This document shows, one piece after another, positions 1 through 8,123 of a stretch of DNA of 64,000 bases. The notes below the pieces were generated by a model. The model did no database searches. It worked only from the letters and a program-made list of their open reading frames with translations, and was not told the DNA's origin. The stretch lies in assembly GCA_028873695.1 (NCBI GenBank), contig JAPPNU010000044.1:147418-211417 (forward strand), in the 5' to 3' direction. The translations under genes were made by a program, and so were the position numbers. The DNA is from Gemmatimonadota bacterium (GTDB lineage Bacteria; Latescibacterota; UBA2968; GCA-2709665). The stretch's first letter is position 1. The number at the start of each line of letters is the position of its first letter.

Positions 1-459
1 TCCGGCGACCTCAACGGCGTATTTCGACTGCCCGGTCGTGCGGTTGTTTCCCAATCCCCGGATTTCGGGAGAAAGGGTCCCGCCGCAGTCGGCGTGGATG
101 CGTTTTCCAAAACCGTGAAGCCGGTCCGGACCCACAAAGTGCATCCTGCCGCACAGGACGGTCTCGTAGCCCGCCGCAGCCAGCGCGTGGGCAATCGTGG
201 GGGTCTGCGGCGAAAGTGTCCCGCTGTTGTCGAATGCGCCGACTTCGCTCGGGTAGCCGGCGGCCATGAACCCCGCCCTGGACGGAGCGCAGAGCGGATA
301 GGGACAGTAGGCGTTCGTGAATCGGGCGCCCCGTCCGGCGAGTGCGTCCAGGTTGGGGGTCTGCACAATCGGGTTGCCGGCGCAGCCCATCGCGTTCGCG
401 TTGTGCTGGTCGGACATGATGAGCACGATATTCGGCTGCCTGCCCGTTGTCTCTGTCAT
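1..459 (-). CDS. Sulfatase, 5' part (runs off the window)
   Basis: The reading frame starts at an ATG on the minus strand (457-459) and stays open to base 1, giving the first 153 residues. The N-terminus reads NIVLIMSDQHNANAMG, the metal-binding start of the alkaline-phosphatase/sulfatase fold. About 55 residues in, CAPSRAGFMAAG matches the CxPSR signature whose cysteine is converted to formylglycine. It should therefore hydrolyse a sulfate ester, probably of a polysaccharide or small organic sulfate, after activation by a maturase; an anaerobic-type maturase is encoded at 15963-17360. The C-terminal part that would show substrate preference is missing. No signal peptide is visible, so a cytoplasmic location or a missed upstream start is possible. 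Confidence 0.9.
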   Translation of the reverse strand, partial: MTETTGRQPNIVLIMSDQHNANAMGCAGNPIVQTPNLDALAGRGARFTNAYCPYPLCAPSRAGFMAAGYPSEVGAFDNSGTLSPQTPTIAHALAAAGYETVLCGRMHFVGPDRLHGFGKRIHADCGGTLSPEIRGLGNNRTTGQSKYAVEVAG

Positions 460-629
460 ATCTCGCCTGCGACTTACTGTAATTTCTCCCTGCGACCCCG
501 TCCGGCGTTAGCAGTCCGTTGATAAAGTCGCTCTGCAGGCGAGGTCGAAGACAAGGCGCGCAACCGAGTCCCATCCCTCGATTCGGCGAGGGCGCGCAAC
601 GCAGTATTTCGACCGCAATGGCCGGCCGT

Positions 630-657
630 AGCCCGGATGGGCTTTTTCAACGGGCTG
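630..657 (+). repeat. 28-bp dispersed repeat with terminator-like hairpin, copy 1
   Basis: This copy is identical, in inverted orientation, to 63875-63902. It contains GCCC-GGAT-GGGC followed by TTTTTC, and its ends can also pair (CAGCCC with GGGCTG). It lies directly at the 3' side of the GH172 gene (stop at 658-660). Terminator, REP-like element and transposon-end remnant are all possible. The rest of 460-629 shows no gene. Confidence 0.6.
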
Positions 658-1812
658 TTACGGATCGGTCACGGATTTCCCACGATTCCAGCGAGCTTTG
701 TTTTCCTTCATCTCATCGTTCAAGGGAACGGTACGCGAGGTGGTCTGTGTGCGCGCGTCGTACAGCCATCGTCCCCGGTTGTCGCGGAGAACCGGCAGGC
801 GCTGGTCCACAGTGGGCGGCGGAGCGGCCGCGCGGGGCCGGTCGGCGTACCAGTAGGCCACGCTGCTCATCTCGTTGCACAGATGGTTTCCGTGGCCGTG
901 CTCGATGGTCACCCTGATTTCCCGCTCGAATCGAACGGGGTTCTCCAGGTGGTGTACGTAGCTGGTCTGATAGCCGTCGGTATCGCGCTCGTAGATTGAG
1001 GAGCCGTTGCGCAGGAAGGCGTTGGGCTGCATGCCCCATGCCTGGTTCAGATAGTCCTCGCTGCCTGTGCCGTGCAGGTCCGGCGGCCACCGGTACCCGT
1101 CCACCCAGATCATATCGTCGCCCTCGCCCCACCAGGTCCCCTGAAAGTTCGTGACGCTGATATTGCAGCCTATGTAGTGGCCGCGTCCCTGGGCGTCAAG
1201 GATCAGGTAGTTGTTTTCCCACGCCTCGCGTCCCGTATTGACGATATCCGCTTCCGGCGTATTGACCCGGATTTCGTGTCCCCAACCGCCGAAGGGGTTT
1301 TCCCGCCGGAATTCAGCGTGGAAATACCCGGTATCGGCCGGTACGCCATCGGGACAGGTCTCCCAGTCCACGTAGAAATACTGGCGGTGAGGCTCCTCGC
1401 TTTCGTTGACCAGTTCAACCCGCGCTCTTTCGCGAAAGGGCATGGGAACGTACGCGTTGAGCGCGCAGCCGGTTTCGAACTGGTTGTTGCTATTGGTCGA
1501 CGCGCTAAACAGCAGGGACTGGTAGGAGTTGACAATGCCGTGGCCCAGACCGAAGAAATCGCCGAGAGGGCACAGTACGCTGGGATCTTCCGCATCGTCG
1601 TAGGTAATTTTCAGCAGGCACTCACGGTAGTGGTTGCGCTGGGTAAACCAGAGGTGCGTGATGCACGCGGGGCCTTCGACGTCGGCCAGGACCCGGGTCT
1701 CACCCGGCTCGATGGTCCACGCGTCGCTGTTTCGCCCGGCCGTATCCCAGGAAGAGTGGCGGCCGGTGCGGTTCGACTGAAGTCGGGCAAGTCCGCCCGG
1801 TATATCGTACAT
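658..1812 (-). CDS. DUF2961 / glycoside hydrolase family 172 protein
   Basis: The protein of about 384 residues belongs to the DUF2961 family, now GH172, whose characterised members are alpha-D-arabinofuranosidases and difructose-anhydride-forming enzymes. Support comes from the N-terminal GLARLQSNRTGRHSSWD segment, the central TWWGEGDDMIWVDG stretch and the hallmark GTGSEDYLNQAWG. The ATG at 1810-1812 is preferred over the one at 1833 because AGGAG lies six bases upstream. There is no clear signal peptide, unlike many family members. Its neighbour is a sulfatase, so both may work on a decorated polysaccharide. Substrate cannot be read from the sequence. Confidence 0.85.
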   Translation of the reverse strand: MYDIPGGLARLQSNRTGRHSSWDTAGRNSDAWTIEPGETRVLADVEGPACITHLWFTQRNHYRECLLKITYDDAEDPSVLCPLGDFFGLGHGIVNSYQSLLFSASTNSNNQFETGCALNAYVPMPFRERARVELVNESEEPHRQYFYVDWETCPDGVPADTGYFHAEFRRENPFGGWGHEIRVNTPEADIVNTGREAWENNYLILDAQGRGHYIGCNISVTNFQGTWWGEGDDMIWVDGYRWPPDLHGTGSEDYLNQAWGMQPNAFLRNGSSIYERDTDGYQTSYVHHLENPVRFEREIRVTIEHGHGNHLCNEMSSVAYWYADRPRAAAPPPTVDQRLPVLRDNRGRWLYDARTQTTSRTVPLNDEMKENKARWNRGKSVTDP

Positions 1813-1848
1813 GTGGGGCTCCTGAGTCTGCATGATTTAAACACATGA

Positions 1849-1881
1849 ACTAACATGGATGGACAGGATGGGCAGGATAAA
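1849..1881 (-). repeat. ATCCTG-type repeat, left copy bracketing the accessory island
   Basis: On the minus strand this 33-bp stretch reads as a chain of ATCCTG-like units (TTTATCCTGCCCATCCTG and onward). It differs at only two positions from 8792-8824 on the plus strand, so the two copies form a widely spaced inverted repeat. It lies just upstream of the GH172 gene start. Related motifs occur at 52443-52683 and 62080-62119. Confidence 0.75.
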
Positions 1882-1918
1882 CACGAACGGCAAGAATGAC
1901 GGCGCGGTGTTCGTTTCT

Positions 1919-2578
1919 TTACAGCAAACCCTTCCCTCGCTTGGACTCGATTATCTCGTCCACGAAATCCGGACCGCAGAAAGCCTCCAACCCGCTGCCG
2001 GGGAAGCACGTCGCCCATTCGTACAGGGCGCGTATTCGTTCTTCGTCGGATTCGGCCACGGGCGGTTGGGCGCGTACAGCGTCCAGTTGTTCGATGACGG
2101 CGTCGGCAATTCTGGCGTAAAGTCGGGATGTGCATTCGCTCACGCCCGAGGCGCCGTCCCGGGACTCCTGGTACCAGGACATCGCGTTGAACCCGAACAC
2201 ACGGACGCGAGGGTAGAAGGAACACATCAGGTTCCAGTCGTCTCCGTCCTTGTCCTGGTCCCCGGAGGAACGGAAGTCGGAGCGCAGGATCACCGATGGG
2301 ATATCCAGGAATTTGGCGACCATGAACTCGACGACCGTACCGGAATCCAGGTCCGTGCCGTCAAAGTTGAAGAGGCCCAGGTCGCACGCCATCACCTGCT
2401 TCAGGTCCTGGTTTCGTATGTCGACCGCCCGTCCGGTCGCTTGTTCCAAGTGCTGCGGGACGACACAGGCATACCGGCCGTCCGAATGGCGTTCGATGGC
2501 TTCCGCCAGGATGGCGTTGCCGATGAGGTGTTTGTGGTCGAAGAGTTCACCGGCGAAATAGACGCTGTATGTGGTCAT
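1919..2578 (-). CDS. Nucleoside 2-deoxyribosyltransferase family protein
   Basis: The protein of about 219 residues starts MTTYSVYFAGELFDHKHL, a typical start of the nucleoside 2-deoxyribosyltransferase family. CDLGLFNFDGTDLDSGTVVE carries the conserved aspartates and the catalytic-type glutamate region. Such enzymes move deoxyribose between bases or hydrolyse modified nucleotides, so a role in nucleoside salvage or sanitation is likely. The ATG at 2576-2578 was chosen because AGGAAAG lies about ten bases upstream; the longer frame to 2677 would run into the outer-membrane protein gene. The C-terminal 60 residues look family-specific and tell little. It probably sits in a short operon behind the outer-membrane protein gene, 46 bp away. 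Confidence 0.8.
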   Translation of the reverse strand: MTTYSVYFAGELFDHKHLIGNAILAEAIERHSDGRYACVVPQHLEQATGRAVDIRNQDLKQVMACDLGLFNFDGTDLDSGTVVEFMVAKFLDIPSVILRSDFRSSGDQDKDGDDWNLMCSFYPRVRVFGFNAMSWYQESRDGASGVSECTSRLYARIADAVIEQLDAVRAQPPVAESDEERIRALYEWATCFPGSGLEAFCGPDFVDEIIESKRGKGLL

Positions 2579-2624
2579 TGCCGCAGAAACTTTCCTGATA
2601 GGGCGCCATTCCGACGGGTAAAGT

Positions 2625-3476
2625 TCATAGCGCGTAGCGCAAGGAAACGCGAAGCCCGTGGCTGGATAGCTTCGCATCTGTCTCCGCCAGATCGAGTTCC
2701 AGCGGCTCGCGGCTTCCGTCGCGCCAGACGATTCGCCCCTTGCCGCGCCCGGTTTCCACGGCGCCCGCGTGCAGGTACCGCCAGCCGAGGTCGATCGTTA
2801 CCATTTCCAGGATCCGCACCGTGGCGCCGGCGGTCAACATGAACGTGAATCCTGTCCGGCTCGCGCCGGGCACGATCGTGGTCGTCCTGGGGAACGCCAT
2901 GTGGGTCTCGCCGATGGTTTTTCGCGACAGGCCGCCTCCGCATCCGAGGAACGAGCTGAACGGTCCACGTCCGGGCAGGTCGATATTTGCGCTGAATAGA
3001 GCAGAAAGAGAGGATATATCGGCCGAGACGTCCTGACGTCCGGAGGTCTGCACGAAATTGGCGCGGCCGTTAAAGGAGAACGGCGGGCGGTACTGTAGCG
3101 AGGCTTCGGCGCGGACGCGCTTTGTCGCGACGTAGCCTGCGCCCACTTCGAAACCGGGCGCCCTGGCGAATTCGCCCGAGGCGCTGAGGTCAGCGCCGTC
3201 CACCCCCGTTCCGCAACCGTAGAGCGCCGCCGGCGTCTCGCTCGAACAATTCCTGTCCCGGAACCGCGACGTCGCCCGCAGGTCCAGTGTGGCAGCGCCC
3301 AGAATGTAGAAATCACCACGCGCAAAGGATGCCGTACCGACCGTCGCGGGCGCGGTCTCCGCATCGGCGTCGGATGCCCGTGCAGAAGTCGGGCTCGCAA
3401 CCGTCGCGACAACGGTCAGCGCGGTTCCGAACAGCAGACGATGGAATCCGAACTTGGTGTCACTTCCATTTGTCAT
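2625..3476 (-). CDS. Outer-membrane beta-barrel protein
   Basis: This 283-residue protein begins with a signal peptide (hydrophobic FGTALTVVATVASPTSARA, cleavage probably near residues 33-35). It continues as alternating hydrophobic/polar strands rich in Gly, Ala and aromatic residues, such as GFEVGAGYVATKRVRAEASL and GFTFMLTAGATVRI. It ends in GLRVSLRYAL, like the last strand of a barrel. Length and layout fit the small porin/OmpW-like beta-barrel class. A Cys pair (NCSSETPAALYGC) may form a loop disulfide. It probably resides in the outer membrane, which supports a Gram-negative cell plan. Function is unknown. The region 3477-3575 before the next gene holds nothing recognisable. Confidence 0.75.
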   Translation of the reverse strand: MTNGSDTKFGFHRLLFGTALTVVATVASPTSARASDADAETAPATVGTASFARGDFYILGAATLDLRATSRFRDRNCSSETPAALYGCGTGVDGADLSASGEFARAPGFEVGAGYVATKRVRAEASLQYRPPFSFNGRANFVQTSGRQDVSADISSLSALFSANIDLPGRGPFSSFLGCGGGLSRKTIGETHMAFPRTTTIVPGASRTGFTFMLTAGATVRILEMVTIDLGWRYLHAGAVETGRGKGRIVWRDGSREPLELDLAETDAKLSSHGLRVSLRYAL

Positions 3477-3575
3477 AATTTAAAATCAGGTTCTGTGCAG
3501 GAATGTCCGCACGAGTCAGTGGTCTCGGCACACTAATCGCGATGGCCTCGTCTCTGATCACACGGGTGTGCCGTT

Positions 3576-4745
3576 CTACTCTTCGCGTTTTCCGGCGTCG
3601 CTGCCCGGACTTTCTGACCGGGTCGATGTCCCTTGTTCCGGCTCTTTGACTCTCAGTTCGGCGCGCATGCTCGGAACCCCGAACTTTTTCTCGGCACGCA
3701 AGTCTAACGCCTGCCGTGTGCGGTAGATTTCCGCTGCCAGGATCGCCTCGTCCGGCAAAGTCGTTTTGTATTCGGCAGCCATGACCTGATTCGGCAATCC
3801 GTCGAGCGCGTACCGTGCAACGGCCTCGTCCTTCTGCGAACACAGGATCAGCCCGACCGGCGGATTCTCGTCATCGTGCATCCAGTGTTCGCGGGGGTAG
3901 TTGAGATAAAGGTGCATCTGCCCCGCGTCGGCGTGGGTGAATTTGCCTACCTTCAGGTCGATGACCACCAGGCAGCGCAGACGCCGATGGAAGAATAGCA
4001 GATCTACTCGATACCACTCATCTCCGACCCGAAGCCGCCGCTGCCGACCCATGAAACAGAAATCCCCGCCTAACTCCAGGAGAAAAGCCTCCAAGTGGGC
4101 AATTAGCGCTTCTTCAAGGTCGCTTTCCGAGTACTCGTCCTTGAGATTGAGGAATTCGAGAACGAATGGGTCTTTGATCTCCTCTTTGGGAAGGACTCGA
4201 TCTTCGGGTCGCGCCTTCTGTCCCCGTGTGAGCATGGCGGCCTTGTTCTTTGAAAGAGCGGTTCGCTCGTAGAATTGAGAATTGATCTGACGGCTTAGTT
4301 GACGAACCGTCCAACCTCCGCGCAAAACCTCGGTTTCGTAAAATTCACGGGCATTTCTGTTCCTGACCGATAGCAGCCTCACGTAGGCGGACCAGGGAAG
4401 GGGAAAGTGCGAGGCGAGGATAGCCAGTGAAGGTTTCGCAGGCCTCGTGGGCGAACCTTCTCCATCTTCCAATTTTTCAGACACTGTCTGAAGAATTCGT
4501 TCAACCGACCACAGCAAATAGAATTTCTTCATCTGGCTCAGATTGACAGATCCAAATCCACGCCCGAAGCGCTTCCTCAAGTCGGTCGAGAGTCTCTCGA
4601 TGAGCGCAGTCCCGTATTCAGCGCGCTTTTCTCCTGATTGTTCAAATTCAACTATACGACGGCCGATCATCCAATACGCGGCAGTCATGACGGAATTCGC
4701 TGACCGAGCGACCGATCGCCTGGCGGCGTCGACAATTTTCGACAC
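3576..4745 (-). CDS. YhcG-type PDDEXK nuclease (DUF1016)
   Basis: The 389-residue protein has the two-part DUF1016 layout. The N-terminal DNA-binding-like half includes YWMIGRRIVEFEQSG and LSTDLRKRFGRGFG. The C-terminal nuclease half includes RVDLLFFHRRLRCLVVIDLK, the PD-(D/E)xK-type core with Asp and the D-x-K pair, and ends a few residues after KKFGVPSMRAEL. Family members are predicted nucleases often found near restriction-modification and other defence genes. Here it lies downstream of a toxin-antitoxin-like cluster on the same strand, with 118 bp between. The start is a GTG at 4745; the family length of 340-390 residues fits. Its partner and target are unknown. Confidence 0.85.
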   Translation of the reverse strand: MSKIVDAARRSVARSANSVMTAAYWMIGRRIVEFEQSGEKRAEYGTALIERLSTDLRKRFGRGFGSVNLSQMKKFYLLWSVERILQTVSEKLEDGEGSPTRPAKPSLAILASHFPLPWSAYVRLLSVRNRNAREFYETEVLRGGWTVRQLSRQINSQFYERTALSKNKAAMLTRGQKARPEDRVLPKEEIKDPFVLEFLNLKDEYSESDLEEALIAHLEAFLLELGGDFCFMGRQRRLRVGDEWYRVDLLFFHRRLRCLVVIDLKVGKFTHADAGQMHLYLNYPREHWMHDDENPPVGLILCSQKDEAVARYALDGLPNQVMAAEYKTTLPDEAILAAEIYRTRQALDLRAEKKFGVPSMRAELRVKEPEQGTSTRSESPGSDAGKREE

Positions 4746-4863
4746 ATCGCCAAATATGGCCTGTTAACGAACATCCGACCCGTCGTCTGTGAGCATCCGT
4801 TCGTTCATGCACTGCTCTTCTTCCCGTGAGGGGTTTCGGCGAGGGTCTTGCATTCCGGACTCT

Positions 4864-5256
4864 TCATCTTATGCGTTCCTCCGCCCAGCGAATAACGGCT
4901 TCAGCGAGGGAAGTCGCTTCCTGGAATTGCTGTTCGGTGACTGTTTGGTCTACAGGGTAGCGAGTAGCCGTGGCAAACCGAGTTAGCTTTCTGGCCTGTC
5001 CGACGAAATCCGGAATCGTCTCGTCTGATTCCTTGAGCACGGAAAGCAACCTGGCCAAATCATGCACGTAGGGGAAGTCGATGCCGCGCTTGATCATCAC
5101 CGCCTTGATGGCTTTCTCGGCAGCCTGCTGTGCGTGGAAGCACAGATCTTCCAGATAGGCATCAGGAATTCGGTTCTTCGCCATTGCCAGATTGCTTCTT
5201 GCCCGATTCATCCATTCGCGAGGATCGTCGGCGGGAAAGCGTTCAGGAGGACTCAT
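4864..5256 (-). CDS. HEPN domain protein of a nucleotidyltransferase/HEPN pair
   Basis: About 130 residues, nearly all helical, with the HEPN pattern: DPREWMNRARSNLAMAK, then CFHAQQAAEKAIKAVMI, then PYVHDLARLL, then a RYPVDQTVTEQ tail. This matches the PF05168 type found next to minimal nucleotidyltransferases. The RX4-6H RNase motif of HepT-like toxins is not obvious, so RNase activity is doubtful. The ATG at 5254-5256 has GGGAGGGTG about five bases upstream and is preferred over the GTG at 5274. The gene overlaps the upstream nucleotidyltransferase gene by 14 bp, so the two are probably translationally coupled and act as one module. Confidence 0.85.
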   Translation of the reverse strand: MSPPERFPADDPREWMNRARSNLAMAKNRIPDAYLEDLCFHAQQAAEKAIKAVMIKRGIDFPYVHDLARLLSVLKESDETIPDFVGQARKLTRFATATRYPVDQTVTEQQFQEATSLAEAVIRWAEERIR

Positions 5257-5569
5257 ATACCACCCTCCCCTCACTCAGCGCTGGTTTGATGATCACCGCG
5301 TGGCTGTCCTTGTACCGCTCCACGTCGTCGGACGTGACGACAACAGCGTCGACGGCTGCGCCTACGCCATCCAGATTCATATAAATCTCGCCCATCAGAT
5401 CGAGCGCGTCCGCGCCGTCCTTGATGATGAGCAGATCGACGTCGCTGTGGCGGTTCATGTCGCCCCGGGCGGCGGACCCGAAGAGGATGATCTTCTCGGG
5501 CTCGGCCACCTCCACAATGCGCTGGATGATGTCGTCCAGCGTACTTTGGTCAATTCCCGATCTTTTCAT
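5243..5569 (-). CDS. Minimal nucleotidyltransferase (MNT), HEPN partner
   Basis: The 108-residue protein carries the polymerase-beta-type signature KIILFGSAARGDMNRHSDVD, with GS, two catalytic aspartates in DVDLLI and a later third acidic site (VDAVVV). It follows the size and layout of MNT antitoxins that modify HEPN partners by AMP transfer. The frame is open further upstream, but MKRSGIDQ at 5567-5569 gives the normal family length. It overlaps DUF433 upstream by 20 bp and HEPN downstream by 14 bp, so four small genes here are stacked. As pair members they may form a toxin-antitoxin module; whether the HEPN half is a toxin is uncertain. Confidence 0.85.
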   Translation of the reverse strand: MKRSGIDQSTLDDIIQRIVEVAEPEKIILFGSAARGDMNRHSDVDLLIIKDGADALDLMGEIYMNLDGVGAAVDAVVVTSDDVERYKDSHAVIIKPALSEGRVVYESS

Positions 5570-5798
5570 GAGTATGCCGATGTTTTCCCTTCGATCGGTG
5601 GGCAAAAAGCAGGCAGGCCTGGATATCTTCCGTTTCCAGAATCGGGTACTCGTTGAGAATTGTTTCCACGGTATCGCCTGCCGCAAGCATTCCGAGGACG
5701 TGTTCGACCGCGATGCGAATGTCTCGAATGATGGGCTTTCCACCAAAGACATCCGGGCGCACGGTTATGCGCTCGAGCAGTGCGGGATCAGTGGTCAT
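5550..5798 (-). CDS. DUF433 domain protein (antitoxin-like)
   Basis: This 82-residue protein matches the DUF433 family. RITVRPDVFGGKPIIRDIRI is the diagnostic part, followed by VEHVLGMLAAGDTVETILN with a helix-turn-helix character. DUF433 proteins usually act as antitoxins and are followed by a DUF5615 (PIN-like) toxin gene. That toxin is absent here; instead an MNT/HEPN pair follows, and the C-terminus (HRSKGKHRHTHEKIGN) differs from the usual DUF433 tail, so a rearrangement may have cut the original pair. The start is the ATG at 5796-5798. The FitA-like gene ends 13 bp upstream. Confidence 0.8.
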   Translation of the reverse strand: MTTDPALLERITVRPDVFGGKPIIRDIRIAVEHVLGMLAAGDTVETILNEYPILETEDIQACLLFAHRSKGKHRHTHEKIGN

Positions 5799-5811
5799 GC
5801 CTTCCACTTGT

Positions 5812-6078
5812 TCACAGCGCTTCAGAAGCCGTCGACCCGGTTGGTTCGCGCATGGGGTCGCGCGGCGGTATTTCCAGTTCCACGCCGCCGAGGGGTGCGA
5901 ACCGAGCCCGTATGGCGCGGGGCAGATTGGCAGGAGATTCTTGTTCGTTTAGCGCAGTGTGCAGAATCGCCCGCGCTTCCTCCTTCATGGAGTGGCCGTG
6001 CTCGGCCGCCCGGACGCGCAGCCGGCGCATCAGGTCATCGTCGAGATTACGAATTGTCAAGCTGGCCGACTTTTTCAT
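5812..6078 (-). CDS. FitA-like ribbon-helix-helix antitoxin
   Basis: The 88-residue protein starts MKKSASLTIRNLDDDLMRRL, a ribbon-helix-helix DNA-binding fold. It continues with RAAEHGHSMKEEARAIL, typical of FitA/StbC antitoxins. Such proteins bind their own promoter and neutralise a PIN-domain RNase (FitB/VapC) encoded directly downstream. No PIN gene is present here; DUF433 follows instead. It may be an orphan antitoxin or the autoregulator of the whole minus-strand cluster. The internal ATG at 6076-6078 is preferred to the one four codons upstream because it fits the family start; the choice is weak. Confidence 0.75.
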   Translation of the reverse strand: MKKSASLTIRNLDDDLMRRLRVRAAEHGHSMKEEARAILHTALNEQESPANLPRAIRARFAPLGGVELEIPPRDPMREPTGSTASEAL

Positions 6079-6140
6079 CTTCAATCCCACAATGTATGCA
6101 ATGATCTCTTTGCCTGTGGGTTACTTCACTAAAGGACCCT

Positions 6141-7328
6141 CTAATTCTCTCGCCTCCTTCGCTGGGTTTCCATATAAAAATAGAGGGCGTGAAGTAGATT
6201 TGGAACTCTGTATCCTCCCCTTACTTCGGGATCTTTCTCCAATGCTCCAAGGCTTGTCATACGCCTCAGGAAATTATCCAAGCCCTTTTTTTCGGTATTA
6301 GAGAGCAATTGTCGAAGGTCTGCCCGCCGAAAATGAGTTTTCGAACTCTCAGCCATTTTTCGGAAGATCGCATGATATCGTTCACTGCGGATTGCACTGA
6401 AAATCTGCGGATTCAAGTGTTTCCTTCCAATCACCTCCGCCGCCGTAGAAATGCCCTGCAGGATCTCGTTCTTGGATATCTGCGGTCCACGAGCCGTCCT
6501 CCAAACTGCGTCGCCGATTTCGTGCGCAAAAACCGGCAATCCGCCAGTGAACTGTGCCAGTAAATCGAAGCCCTCCTGCGAGGTCTCTGCGCCGCCGGCG
6601 CGAAATGAGTCATGGTAAAATTGCAGAACCTCACTGTCTGACCAGGGAGCGATGTCGATCAGATCGAAAACTCGCGCTAGAGACAGTTGATTCTCCACGA
6701 GCTCCTGGCGCCTTTCCTCAAGACCTACAATGAGCACACAGAGGCGCAGTTGATCGCGAGAAGTTGCAATCTCATCCACGGTACTCTTTAGCCAGTTGGC
6801 GAAAGCGTCCGAGCCAGCAAGTCCATTAATGTCGTCAAGAATCAGGAAAAGCGCCTTCCTTTGCTCGTCAAAGGTGTCAAGAATTCTCTTAATTGACGGT
6901 ACGAAGTGGCGCTCTATTCCTATCATGTCTTTTTCATCAAGGTTCAACTCAACCGTCACACCAAAGAGACCCACCTTGTTGACACGATCTCCAAAGAGAT
7001 TGATGAGCTTCTGATGCCAGGGCTTGTCGATACTCTCCTTAACGATGCGATCATAGGTCCTTCGGAGCATCTCACTCAGATCCTGAACGCCTCCCAGGAA
7101 CACGTGGCATCCGGCAACGTCATCATCCTGCTCGACCAGGTAGCGAACGAAGGCGGCGAGCGAACTCTTGCCGATTCCGCGTTCTCCGCTCACAAAGCCA
7201 ATCCTGAAGCGACCCCTTGTACTGGCCTTGACCATTCCGCGTAAGCGCTCGATTTCGGCGTTGCGACCCACAAAAAACTCGATGGGTACAGGTTGTCCGG
7301 GTCTAAACGGGCTGGATTCAGGGGTCAT
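6141..7328 (-). CDS. AAA ATPase with Orc1/Cdc6-like (AAA_16) domain
   Basis: The 395-residue protein has FVGRNAEIERLRGMV at the start, Walker A SGERGIGKSSLAAFV near residue 50 and Walker B LFLILDDINGL near residue 165. A sensor-type LCVLIVGLEERRQEL and a C-terminal winged-helix-like segment follow. The order resembles Orc/STAND-type ATPases that sense a signal and recruit or gate an effector. No effector domain is fused, so a partner in trans is expected. It is transcribed toward the toxin-antitoxin-like genes, 62 bp from the FitA-like start. Its place in this accessory island hints at defence or mobile-element biology; this is inference only. Confidence 0.75.
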   Translation of the reverse strand: MTPESSPFRPGQPVPIEFFVGRNAEIERLRGMVKASTRGRFRIGFVSGERGIGKSSLAAFVRYLVEQDDDVAGCHVFLGGVQDLSEMLRRTYDRIVKESIDKPWHQKLINLFGDRVNKVGLFGVTVELNLDEKDMIGIERHFVPSIKRILDTFDEQRKALFLILDDINGLAGSDAFANWLKSTVDEIATSRDQLRLCVLIVGLEERRQELVENQLSLARVFDLIDIAPWSDSEVLQFYHDSFRAGGAETSQEGFDLLAQFTGGLPVFAHEIGDAVWRTARGPQISKNEILQGISTAAEVIGRKHLNPQIFSAIRSERYHAIFRKMAESSKTHFRRADLRQLLSNTEKKGLDNFLRRMTSLGALEKDPEVRGGYRVPNLLHALYFYMETQRRRREN

Positions 7329-7332
7329 ATCG

Positions 7333-7404
7333 TCAGTTCTCCCGATAAAGCAAATCTAAATTCTCAATCTGGAACTCTTTCAGCACATCGACCAGGCGAT
7401 TCAT
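7333..7404 (-). CDS. Possible leader peptide or gene remnant before the ATPase
   Basis: A 23-residue frame begins at the ATG at 7402-7404 (MNRLVDVLKEFQIENLDLLY...) and stops four bases before the ATPase start. The frame stays open back to 7455. It may be a coupled small gene, or the last codons of a gene lost by rearrangement. There is no good ribosome-binding site and no family match I can recognise. Confidence 0.25.
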   Translation of the reverse strand: MNRLVDVLKEFQIENLDLLYREN

Positions 7405-8123
7405 CTCGGTTATTCCCGGCGAGTCGTCTGGTCGGCGAATCTTGTAGCTGTTGAATCAGGTCTCACGGCGAAAGCGCTTACGGGGGCTCTTTTATGCACG
7501 CCACGACGGTAATACAACGCCACGTGTTGGCGGTCTGAGGCATCTCCTCGCCAGACCTGAAATTGGCGAGTCTTGTTGTCTGGTGAATAGACAGGCGGTT
7601 TCGTGGTATGTTTCGGTTGGTGGACGTATTCCCGTTGCCTGATGAGGTTGTTGCGAGGTCGTCGTGGATGCTGCTCTCAATGGTGACGGTTCCTGTCGGT
7701 GTCACGTGAAGCTTGTACGTTTGATGATGGCCACTTCACCGCGCCACCATTTTTTTCGTATGAATTGTTTTGAGGAGCGTCGTAACGAACTTTTTCGATT
7801 CTGAACTAACGATATAGCTTACAATTCTTGCAGGTTATTGACAAGCGTTTTCTTCTGCAACGTGGCGAAATTCCATGTCAGGAAAACCGTCGGTAAAATG
7901 CGTGCATTTCGAACGAAACATCTCGATTCAAACGGTGTTACAATGCTTGTATTTCACTGCACGAAACACTATACTGGACAATACACTATAGACATTGATA
8001 CGAAAGTGAAAAAAACCCTCGTTCGGCGATAGTTGGAGCGCCAAATCTACGCAATCGCCGGATCGCAGCATCGGTAGTTCGACTGTCGCGGCAATTTGAT
8101 CCGGACAATCGCCGACCGCGGAC
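7405..8123. other. Long stretch without a convincing gene
   Basis: About 720 bp separate the ATPase from the next plus-strand gene. The part from about 7740 to 8000 is visibly richer in A and T than the rest of the window. Small frames exist (7478-7705 minus, 7838-8032 plus), but their proteins are low-complexity or show no family features. It may be decayed mobile DNA or a regulatory region for the divergent genes on either side. No clear promoter or repeat is seen. Confidence 0.5.

Noticed and set aside
11..574. Long Arg-rich minus-strand frame overlapping the sulfatase gene
   Set aside because: It is in another frame of the same strand; the sulfatase frame has clear motifs and this one is an Arg/Pro-rich shadow.
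5243..5752. Longer nucleotidyltransferase start at 5752
   Set aside because: The extra 61 residues run through the DUF433 gene in another frame and have no domain character.
7838..8032. 64-residue plus-strand frame in the AT-richer gap
   Set aside because: No RBS, no domain pattern and composition unlike the neighbouring genes; probably chance.
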